The notes beneath the pieces are model-generated. The model was given only the letters and a program-made list of their open reading frames with translations, ran no database searches and was not told the origin of the DNA. A stretch of 64,000 nucleotides of DNA, taken from NCBI GenBank assembly GCA_963978895.1, contig OZ022240.1, positions 41,246,268 through 41,310,267 on the forward strand, given 5' to 3'. How positions within the stretch are numbered: position 1 is the stretch's first letter; every line of letters begins with the position of its first letter. The position numbers and the translations under genes are program-made. Below are positions 34,220-64,000 of the stretch, in pieces. The stretch is from Erpobdella octoculata (Eukaryota > Annelida > Clitellata > Hirudinida > Erpobdellidae).

Positions 34220-34880
34220 TTGTTGAAGTAAAACTACGTGGAATTTTTTATTTTATTCAATTAAGATCTTCAGCCTCCGCAGTGACCCTGAAAACTAAAC
34301 AGTTTATTTCAATTTTTTCACAAAAATTATTTTTCGGAGATTCAGAGTTGTAATAGGAAAGATTTGTGCTTTATATTAAAGTAACAAAACGTGGAGTTTT
34401 TCATTCCATTCTTCAACCTCAGCAGCGACGCTGTTTAACAAAAAAGGTTTTTTATGATTTAAAGTTATAATAGGAAAGAATTTGTTTTTTTTTTGGTGGA
34501 ATATTACATTTCATTTGATTGAGATCTTCGGCTTCCGCAGTGACCGCAAAAATTGGAATAGTTTTTTGATGTTTATGATTAAAAGTTCTAATAAAAAGAG
34601 ATTTGTGCCTTATGTTGAAGTAAAGATTTGTGGAATTTTTTATTTCATTCGATTAAAATTTTCAGCCTTCGCAGTGATCCCAAAAATTGAAAAAGTTTAT
34701 TTCAATTTTTTTGCAAAAACATTTTTTATGAATCAGAGTGCTAATAGAAAGAGATTTTAGTTTTATATTAAAATAAAATATATTTTATTTGATTGAGAAT
34801 TTTAGCATCCGTAGTGATCCCAAAAATTGAAAAAGCCTATGTAATTTTTTTTTCAGAAAGGTTTTTCCCATGATTCACAG
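34220..34880. repeat. about five imperfect 130-bp tandem units
   Basis: Each unit has GAAGTAAA, GGAATTTTTTATTTCATT, CTTCAGCCTCCGCAGTGACC and CAGAGT(G/T)CTAATA landmarks. The array recurs at 59835-60480. The same unit, single, appears upstream of genes 1 and 2 (for example 15790-15890). Confidence 0.75.
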
Positions 34881-35230
34881 TTTTAATAACAAAATGTCTA
34901 TACAGTAATTAAATTTTTTTTTTAAATTTCTGTCTAACCATGTAAAGACCACATTAGTTTTTTAAAACCCAAAAACGACTTTACAATTTAAAAAACTTAA
35001 CAAATATGTTGAATAAGCTTTTTCCAAGTTTTTGATGAACATTAGAATGCTTTTTTTAACTCATACGATTACATGCAAATCAGCAACAAAAGCATTTGTT
35101 GAAGCCTTTAAATTACTTTAACCACTAGTTTTCCTTTTTGCTTATTGGCAGACTTTGAACATGAAAATTGATAGACAGACCTTTGTGATATTTTAGTCTG
35201 TCAAAAACTTAAAAAAATATTTTGAGAGTC

Positions 35231-35322
35231 ATTCCCCACGTCGGTCTCTTGCGCCTGATTGGACGCTGTACCTCGGTCTGGTCCCGCCTCCTCTGCCTGG
35301 CAGCTATCTCGTGCTTGGTCAT
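35231..35322. promoter_or_regulatory. GC-rich island with CCAAT and GC-box motifs
   Basis: About 90 bp of clearly GC-rich sequence in an AT-rich desert, containing ATTGG (CCAAT on the minus strand) and CCCGCC (GC box). The second copy at 60861-60951 keeps CCAAT but has lost CCCGCC. A promoter role is only a suggestion. Confidence 0.3.
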
Positions 35323-38074
35323 ACAAAAGTATCTAAGCTTTTTGGCAAAATAACGTAAAGGTTATTAAAAATTAATTGGTAAAAGTTCACTAGACACTGT
35401 TTTCTCATTGTCAGTAAAAACGACTTTTAAACACTGAAAACTTTAACAGATTTAAAAAAAAATAGATAGCATAGCAATTCTCTTACATCTACTCAATAGT
35501 AAGTAAACATAGTACTTTACGCACAAGTATATAACTTGGACAATAAATTTGCATTCATGTTTGTAAGCTCTCAAATAAAGATAAAAAATCGTTCCATACG
35601 GAAATTATTTGTTTTCTAAATGAAGTTGTTTTATAAATAACAATAACGTTACATAGTTTTTCTTGGTTTATTCACTAGAAATTAACATGGCGCCAAACAT
35701 TGCTTTTAACTCTTCAAAGAAAAACTATCAGTTTCATTGCCATTCTAGAACTTTTTCAATTCATTTCTATATCATTTTCATGTCTGGAAGCATTTCTTCT
35801 TCCTTAAAATTTAAATGATTTTACTGAACCGTTGTTTTTTTAAATATAAAAATAAATAAATAAATAAAGAATACAACAACAAAAATCACAGAAAAATTTG
35901 TAAAATTTAATTTATTTAATTTACCACAGTTGTATTCAATGTTTTGGTAATTTCTGTTACAATAATACTTTAATGGTTTAAGAAAACTAAAATTGTGTAA
36001 TAATGATTTTTAACTTCAATTGAAAACAAAAGTTTGAAAGGAGGATTTTTTAAAAACTGCCATTTATCAAGTGTAATAAAAACCTTAGCAAACTCAAAAC
36101 AACAAATATATTTAGTTTGTATTTTCAAAGTATTATTTCTTAAATTTATAAAAGTTAAAAATCTAGACAATTTTGATTATACAAGAGTTTATCTCTTTTA
36201 GATCTATTAAAATTAGGTACCCGGTTTTTATTTTCTACTCTTTTGTTTTTTTTCCAGCTGCCTTCTAGAGAGTATAATAAATATTTTAGCCAGTGAAATA
36301 TTTGATCTAGTGTTGAAAATGCTTTCTTAAGAATATTTACTTCATCGTAAAAAATGCTATTTTTAAAAGCAATGTTTTTCTTGCGCCCTAAAAAGTATAA
36401 AATAATATTGCTATAATTCAAATATAACGAAAAACGTTGCGGGCGCATTCTTTTTTATAACCATTTGTTTCATTAAAGTTTTGATGTTGTAGTCTGTAAT
36501 GTGCTCGCAACGTTTTCTGTTGTATATGAATTACAGGATTGTTACTTTATACTTTTTAGGGCGCAAAAAAACGATGTTTTTTAAAAAAAAAATTATGATG
36601 TAAAAAATATTTTCTATTTTTTTTGTTTTTGAAGGGTAAAATTTTGTAAGCATTTGAGTTATTTTTAATTTTTTCCGCTAGTCGCCCGTTGAATTTAAAA
36701 TCTTATTATTTTTTAATTTGTTTTGCTAGGTGGTAAAATAGGGTACATGTCTCAAACAACTAAGTGGCTTAATAAAAACGGTGTAAAAACACAACGTTAC
36801 GGTTTCATAACTCACTGACCCTTATAAGCTAAATAGAAATAAACAGTTGTGTGTAACTCAGCCTTGCTTTTGCAAACTAGTTCCAGGCCTTGAGAAAGGA
36901 CAAGGAAAAAGTTAAAAGAATCAAATTATGATCCACGACAGGAAATACTTAGGTGCTTCAAACGTACTGCTATTTCAGTCTTGAAACACTTGGTGTAAAG
37001 AACTATAAACTAATTTATAAAGAAAAAACAGTTGTGTATTTGTTCCGGCAAAAACAATCATTTGCGTACTTTTTTACATACACAAAATCAGTATATACAT
37101 ATACTTCTTATATATTATAAATCAAATATTACCTGTTATTAAATCTTGCCACTTCCAATATTTTTTTACAGAAAACAAAAAAATTTTTTACATAAAAAAT
37201 TACTTGTCTATCAAACCCATTTAATATTTGCAGACACTCGAAAAATAGCAATAATAATAATACGTTTCTAACTGGTATGTTTGTTAAAGTGTAATGCTGC
37301 TACAAACTGACTAAACAGTAAGCATTTAGGTTTATTTTGCTAAAAATAGCTTGACATAAAACATTGTTTTAAGTTCTTCTAAAAAGTCACAAATTTAATT
37401 GTACTGCTAGACTTTTTCAATTCATTTCTATATCACCTGACAAATTATTTCTTTCTACAAATTTTAACATATTTACTAATAACCTAATATTGTTATATAA
37501 AAAATCAATCAATGCAACAGAAACAAAAACTACACTTAGAAACTTCCGTAACCCTAATTATTTACTTTAACCTGATGGTTTCACAAGATGCTGTTCTTTA
37601 GCACTGAAATGTCGGCTAAATTAAACCCAAATTGTTTTAAAATATTGGTCACTAATAAATTTGTCATTCAATATTTGTTATTTTAAAACCAATGAAGTAC
37701 ACCATGACAGAACAACCTGCTTCCATCAAAAACTATTAAAAAAAACCACCCATTTATAAAAAAAACGTAAGAGCAAATTGTCATTGGTTAGTATTCAAGT
37801 ATTATATTGGTTGAACAAGAAAGGTGACAGCGTTCCAGTAATGTTTTATTATTTTTTTTTAAAGTTCATTAGAATAACAATAACCTATCAGTTTTTTTAA
37901 ACATTCTTGTAAACGCAAGTTAAGATTAATAGGTTAAACTCAACAGGTGATGTTTTAAGCGGGATCTTTATATGTGATTAGGTGAATATAAAATACAAGG
38001 ACAAAAGTTATTATCTATTAAAGTTTTCCATATGGTTGGACAGAAAAACCTTAATCTTGGCATTATTCACTTAC
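35323..38074. other. long gene-poor stretch downstream of gene 4's last visible exon
   Basis: AT-rich, no convincing gene apart from the foldback at 36320-36625. The tail exon of gene 4 should lie here but I could not identify it with confidence. Confidence 0.6.
36320..36625. repeat. foldback (imperfect inverted repeat)
   Basis: Arms of about 130 bp around a spacer of about 48 bp; the best-matched part is GCGCCCTAAAAAGTATAAA (36383) against its complement ending at 36564. The second copy is at about 61930-62240. It could be a MITE or a head-to-head pair. The minus-strand 97-codon frame at 36155-36448 overlaps one arm and is not recognised. Confidence 0.6.
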
Positions 38075-58384
<20,310 letters not shown>

Positions 58385-58435
58385 TTTAAAGCTAAGATTC
58401 AAAGCTAAGGTCCGAAAACGGTCCTATTAAGAATA

Positions 58436-58462
58436 TTTATAAACTTGAAAGTTTTGACGTCA
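58436..58462 (-). promoter_or_regulatory. core promoter of gene 4 (TATA-like plus CRE)
   Basis: TTTATAAA at 58436-58443 and TGACGTCA at 58455-58462; start codon at 58384. Confidence 0.6.
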
Positions 58463-58849
58463 TAAAATGCTTTAATTTTTAGTTCAATTTTAAATTCCAA
58501 AAAACAAAAAAAAGTTTTTTATTATTTAAATGTTTATACAGATATGTGTTATCATTGTTTAAATGTGTTTTATACCGTTTATGTGTTGTTTTATAATTTG
58601 TAGGTTTAATAAAAACACTTGTGTGAATCTGAAATAAAACCAACGTAACTTTTTTTCAGTTTTTACTATTTTATTTTAGTTAACAAAACCATGAGATTCT
58701 CTACGTATAACATTTAGAACAACCTATATGCCAATCAACGTGGTTTTTAAGCATAGTATTGCTAAATAATTACAAATTAAATTTTTAATTTCTTATAAAA
58801 TAAAGTAAATAAAGAAGCATTTAAAAGAAGTAAAACTTTTCTTGCTTTT

Positions 58850-59330
58850 TTATGCAAATTCAGCTACTAGGTCTTTGAAGTTGATCTCACGTAAAATGTC
58901 TGCTTCTATGTTTATGAGAGCCAGAGGAAAAAGCCACTCATTTCACACTGATGTTCAAAGTCTGTTCTTTATCAGTTTCATCTTTGAAAATGAGCGCTCC
59001 GCGCTGCAGTTGCTAATTATTAGCCCCGTATAAATGCGGAGAGCTATTTCCACATTAGGAAATGATTCATAAACTTGCTTCTTGTAGATCAGCTAATACA
59101 TAAAAGTCTCTCTAGAGAAATCTTCAGCTTGTTCGTTCTTGAATGCCTTAGCAGAGTCAGAAAATTGCACAAACTCATTTTCAACGAATACATCAACGCC
59201 ATCTTTATAGACCTCAACGAGATTTTATGCTGGCAGTATTTAAAAAAAACACTTTTGTTCAGTTTTTGCAAAAAAACCGAACCATTTCAAAATAAGCTCG
59301 TACACCCGACAAAACAGTGAGAAACTGATA
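58850..59330 (-). pseudogene. hAT transposase C-terminal relic, second copy
   Basis: Same NCSAERSFS-containing relic as 33270-33720 (here reading NCSAERSFSKMKLI), with different small indels. Confidence 0.7.
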
Positions 59331-62300
59331 AACGACTTGTAAAAAACTTTTTATACGAAATTTGTTTGATTGAGTCAGGTAACAAGTGAACCGTAAAAAA
59401 TTCGTTTATTAAAAATTCTTAATATATTTGATATAGAAAGATACCAATTTAATGCAAATATTTTTAAGAAGATACAAGTCTATAATTCTAAAAACTACAT
59501 ACATGAAAAAAAGATTTTTAGTGGAAAAATCATATCTGCCATCATAAAAATAAAATTTGATATTCATTAATTTTAATAAAATTGATATAGAAACAATATT
59601 CCGTTATACATAAAATATTGAAATAAAAAGCTTCAGATCGATAGTAATACGTGAAATGATTAAAAGTGGAATTCAAAATTTGTTGTCTTATAATGAAATA
59701 AACAATGACGCAATAATGCTTAGATTTATTTAGCAGACCGTTCAAATAAAGAATTTAAAAAAAAAAATTTGATTGACCAAATTTAAATTAATGTTTGGTC
59801 CTCACGAGTTTCACATTGATTTTTGTGTTTTTTGCTGAAGTGAAATACTTAGAATGTTTTCTTTAATTTAATTGAGATCTTCAACCTCCGCAGTGACCCT
59901 AAAAATCAAAACAGTTTATTTCAATTTTTTTCCCAAAAATTATTTTTTGGAGATTCAGAGTTCTAATATGGAAGATTTGTGCTTTAAAGTAAAAAAACGT
60001 GGAGTTTTTTATTTCATTCTTCAGCCTCCGCAGTGACGCCAAAATTGAAAACAATTTTTTTAATTTGTTTTACAAAAATGTTTCTTTTTATGATTTAAAG
60101 TTATAATAGGAAAGAATTTGTTTTTTTTTTTGTGAAATGTTTCATTTCATTTGATTGAGATCTTCAGCTTCCGCAGTGACCGCAAAAATTGGAACAGTTT
60201 ATTGATGTTTATGATTAAAAGTTCTAATAGGAAGAGATTTACTGCCTTATGTTGAAGTAAAAATTTGTGGAATTTTTTATTTCATTCGATTAAAATTTTC
60301 AGCCTTCGCAGTAACCCCAAAAATTAAAAAAGTTTATTTGAGTTTTTTTTGCAAAAAGTTTTTTTTATGAATCAGAGTGCCAATAGAAAAAGATTTTAGT
60401 TTTATATTGAAGTAAAATAGGTAAAATTTTTTATTTTATTTGATTGAAAAGCTTATTTAATCTTTTTTTCAGAAAAGTTTTTTCCCATGATTCAGAGTTT
60501 TAATAAAAAAATGTCTATACAGTAATTACAATTTTTTTTTAAATTTGTGTCTAACCATCTGAAGCCCACATTAGTTTTTTTAGAACCCAAAAACGACTTT
60601 ACAATATAAAAAACAAATATATTGAATAAGCTTTTTTCCAAGTTTTTGATGAACATTAGAATGCTTTTTTTTAACTCATACGAACATATGCAAATCAGCA
60701 ACAAAAGCATTTGTTGAAGCCTTTAAATTACTTTGACCACTAGTTTTTATTATTTCTTACTTGCTTGCTTGTTTGAATGCTGGCAGACTTTGAACATGAA
60801 AATTGATAGACACACCTTTGTGATATTTTAGTCTGTCAAAAACTTAAAAAATATTTTGAGTCATTCCCCACGTCGGTCTCTTGCGCCTGATTGGACGCTG
60901 TGCCTCGGTCTGGTTTTGCCTCATCTGCCTGGCAGCTATCTCGTGCTTGGTCATACGAAAGTATCTAAGCTTTTTGGGAAAATAACGTAAAGGTTATTAA
61001 AAATTAATTGGTAAAAGCTCACTAGACACTGTTTTCTCATTGTCAGTAAAAACGACTTTTAAACACTGAAAACTTTAACAGATTTAAAAAAAAATAGTCA
61101 GCATAGCAATTCTCTTACATCTACTCAATAGTAAGTAAACATAGTACTTTACGCACAAGTATATAACTTGGACAATAAATTTGCATTTATGTTTGTAAGC
61201 TCTCAAATAAAGATAAAAAATCGTTCCATACGGAAATTATTTGTTTTCTAAATGAAGTTGTTTTATAAATAACAATAACGTTACATAGTTTTTCTTGGTT
61301 TATTCACTAGAAATTAACATGGCGCCAAACATTGCTTTTAACTCTTCAAAGAAAAACTATCAGTTTCATTGCCATTCTAGAACTTTTTCAATTCATTTCT
61401 ATATCATTTCTATGTCTGGAAGCATTTCTTCTTCCTTAAAATTTAAATGATTTTACTGAACCGTTGTTTTTTTAATTATAAAAATAAATAAATAAATAAA
61501 GAATACAACAACAAAAATCACAGAAAAATTTGTAAAATTTAATTTATTTAATTTACCACAGTTGTATTCAATGTTTTGGTAATTTCTGTTACAATAATAC
61601 TTTAATGGTTTAAGAAAACTAAAACTGTGTAATAATGATTTTTAACTTAAATTGAAAACAAAAGTTTGAAAGGAGGATTTTTTAAAAACTGCCATTTATC
61701 AAGTGTAATAAAAACCTTAGCAAACTCAAAACAACAAATCAATTTAGTTTGTATTTTCAAAGTATTATTTCTTAAATTTATAAAAGTTAAAAATCTAGAC
61801 AATTTTGATTATACAAGAGTTTATCTCTTTTAGATCTATTAAAATTAGGTACCCGGTTTTTATTTTCTACTCTTTTGTTTTTTTTCCAGCTGCTTTCTAG
61901 AGAGTATAATAAATATTTTAGCCAGTGAAATATTTGATCTAGTGTTGAAAATGCTTTTTTAAGAATATTTACTTCATCTTATAAAAAATGCTATTTTTAA
62001 AAGCAATGTTTTTCTTGCGCCCTAAAAAGTATAAAATAATATTGCTATAATTCAAATATAACGAAAAACGTTGCGGGCGCATTCTTTTTTATAACCATTT
62101 GTTTCATTAAAGTTTTGATGTTGTAGTCTGTAATGTGCTCGCAACGTTTTCTGTTGTATATGAATTACAGGATTGTTACTTTATACTTTTTAGGGCGCAA
62201 AAAAACGATGTTTTTTTAAAAAAAAATTATGATATAAAAAATATTTTCTATTTTTTTTGTTTTTGAAGGGTAAAATTTTGTAAGCATTTGAGTTATTTTT

Positions 62301-63708
62301 AATTTTTTCCGCTAGTCGCCCGTTGAATTTAAAATCTTATTATTTTTTAATTTGTTTTGCTAGGTGGTAAAATAGGGTACATGTCTCAAACAACTAAGTT
62401 GCTTAATAAAAACGGTGTAAAAACACAACGTTACGGTTTCATAACTCACTGACCCTTATAAGCTAAATAGAAATAAACAGTTGTGTGTAACTCAGCCTTG
62501 CTTTTGCAAACTAGTTCCAGGCCTTGAGAAAGGACAAGGAAAAAATTAAAAGAATCAAATTATGATCCACGACAGGAAATACTTAGGTGCTTCAAACGTA
62601 CTGCTATTTCAGTCTTGAAACACTTGGTGTAAAGAACTATAAACTAATTTATAAAGAAAAAACAGTTGTGTATTTGTTCCGGCAAAAACAATCATTTGCG
62701 TACTTTTTTACATACACAAAATCAGTATATACATATACTTCTTATATATTATAAATCAAATATTACCTGTTATTAAATCTTGCCACTTCCAATATTTTTT
62801 TACAGAAAACAAAAAAATTTTTTACATAAAAAATTACTTGTCTATCAAACCCATTTAATATTTGCAGACACTCGAAAAATAGCAATAATAATAATACGTT
62901 TCTAACTGGTATGTTTGTTAAAGTGTAATGCTGCTACAAACTGACTAAACAGTAAGCATTTAGGTTTATTTTGCTAAAAATAGCTTGACATAAAACATTG
63001 TTTTAAGTTCTTCTAAAAAGTCACAAATTTAATTGTACTGCTAGACTTTTTCAATTCATTTCTATATCACCTGACAAATTATTTCGTTCTACAAATTTTA
63101 ACATATTTACTAATAACCTAATATTGTTATATAAAAAATCAATCAATGCAACAGAAACAAAAACTACACTTAGAAACTTCCGTAACCCTAATTATTTACT
63201 TTAACCTGATGGTTTCACAAGATGCTGTTCTTTAGCACTGAAATGTCGGCTAAATTAAACCCAAATTGTTTTAAAATATTGGTCACTAATAAATTTGTCA
63301 TTCAATATTTGTTATTTTAAAACCAATGAAGTACACCATGACAGAACAACCTGCTTCCATCAAAAACTATTAAAAAAAACCACCCATTTATAAAAAAAAC
63401 GTAAGAGCAAATTGTCATTGGTTAGTATTCAAGTATTATATTGGTTGAACAAGAAAGGAGACAGCGTTCCAGTAATGTTTTATTATTTTTTTTTAAAGTT
63501 CATTAGAATAACAATAACCTATCAGTTTTTTTAAACATTCTTGTAAACGCAAGTTAAGATTAATAGGTTAAACTCAACAGGTGATGTTTTAAGCGGGATC
63601 TTTATATGTGATTAGGTGAATATAAAATACAAGGACAAAAGTTATTATCTATTAAAGTTTTCCATATGGTTGGACAGAAAAACCTTAATCTTGGCATTAT
63701 TCACTTAC

Positions 63709-63855
63709 GTTTCCATTTGATTACTTGAACAATCGAAACGATGATAAGAATGATGCACGTTAGACCAATAATAGCAACTATTAATTTTATCATATTATTT
63801 TCAACTGGTTCTTCATCTTCATAGGGATTAGTTGGTACACCAGGTGGCATCTCTT
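63709..63855 (-). CDS. EGF/transmembrane array gene 5, stalk/transmembrane exon
   Basis: 147-nt exon with acceptor TTTACAG and donor GTAAGTG, identical in layout to 38075-38221: acidic stalk then a single helix (IKLIVAIIGLTCIILIIVSI). The rest of gene 5 lies beyond the right edge. It shows the array continues. Confidence 0.8.
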
Positions 63856-64000
63856 CTGTAAAACAAAAATTTCTTTTTAACCAGTAGTTGATTATAAAAA
63901 ATAATTTTTCCTTTTTTTAATTACAAGAACGAAAAAACAACTTTTACAGCTAAAATATAAAATCTAAGTTTATTTTAGAAAGTTTCAAAACTCGATGGTC

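Larger units (their letters stand above)
58545..64000. repeat. 5.5-kb segmental duplication, right copy
   Basis: Counterpart of 32854-38390, cut by the window end. Includes 130-bp tandem units (59835-60480), a GC-rich island that lost its GC box (60861-60951) and a foldback (61930-62240). Between these I see no gene except those listed. Confidence 0.9.

Noticed and set aside
36155..36448. 97-codon minus-strand ORF
   Set aside because: Overlaps one arm of the foldback, no recognisable motif, and not clearly kept open in the second copy near 61.8-62.1 kb.
37581..37603. Tail exon of gene 4 (LLKNSIL-stop after TTTCAG)
   Set aside because: Phase fits, but the acceptor is weak, the exon has only seven coding codons, and no gene 3 similarity supports it.

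Overview
This is AT-rich, intron- and transposon-dense animal DNA with no bacterial features. The AT-richness, short phase-1 EGF exons, hAT, Helitron and LTR debris and long (TA)n tracts fit a cnidarian, most likely a Hydra species. The organism call is inference, because no sequence search was possible.

The backbone is a tandem array of at least five related genes, all on the minus strand. They encode single-pass membrane proteins: a signal peptide, a cysteine-rich N-terminal region, several EGF-like modules (the last ones calcium-binding type), one transmembrane helix and a short tail. I rebuilt the exons from GT/AG sites, reading phase and comparison between copies. Gene 1 has only its first two exons here (1459-1794). 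Gene 2 (4139-15479) has lost the terminal exon. Gene 3 (17952-31479) is complete: 12 exons whose lengths sum to 460 codons with a stop. Gene 4 (38075-58384) carries an extra calcium-binding EGF exon and a different stalk/transmembrane exon. Gene 5 enters at the right edge (63709-63855) with the same transmembrane exon as gene 4. Upstream of all four visible start codons lie a palindromic TGACGTCA (CRE-type) site and a TTTATAAA box at a fixed 19-bp offset.

The rest is mostly mobile DNA, and the duplicated gene units supply near-empty sites that date and delimit insertions. Elements seen are: a non-autonomous LTR element with a SAP-domain acidic ORF (4521-6500); a Copia element that kept gag, protease and integrase but lost nearly all RT and RNase H (19945-23085); two defective Gypsy-type elements with SCAN-like gag and protease (44327-50112 and 52801-55179); several non-autonomous Helitrons inserted exactly between A and T (31644-32853, 44388-47297); a foldback element with an 11-bp target duplication (51709-52588); a TA-flanked MITE with 21-bp repeats (57244-57937); hAT relics of two kinds; and LINE and Copia relics. 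Long (TATG)n and (TA)n tracts and GA-rich minisatellites account for many long but meaningless reading frames.

Two layers of segmental duplication are visible: a unit of about 14-16 kb repeated for genes 1-3, and a 5.5-kb block (about 32.85-38.39 kb and 58.54-64.0 kb) repeated at a 25.6-kb period for genes 4 and 5.
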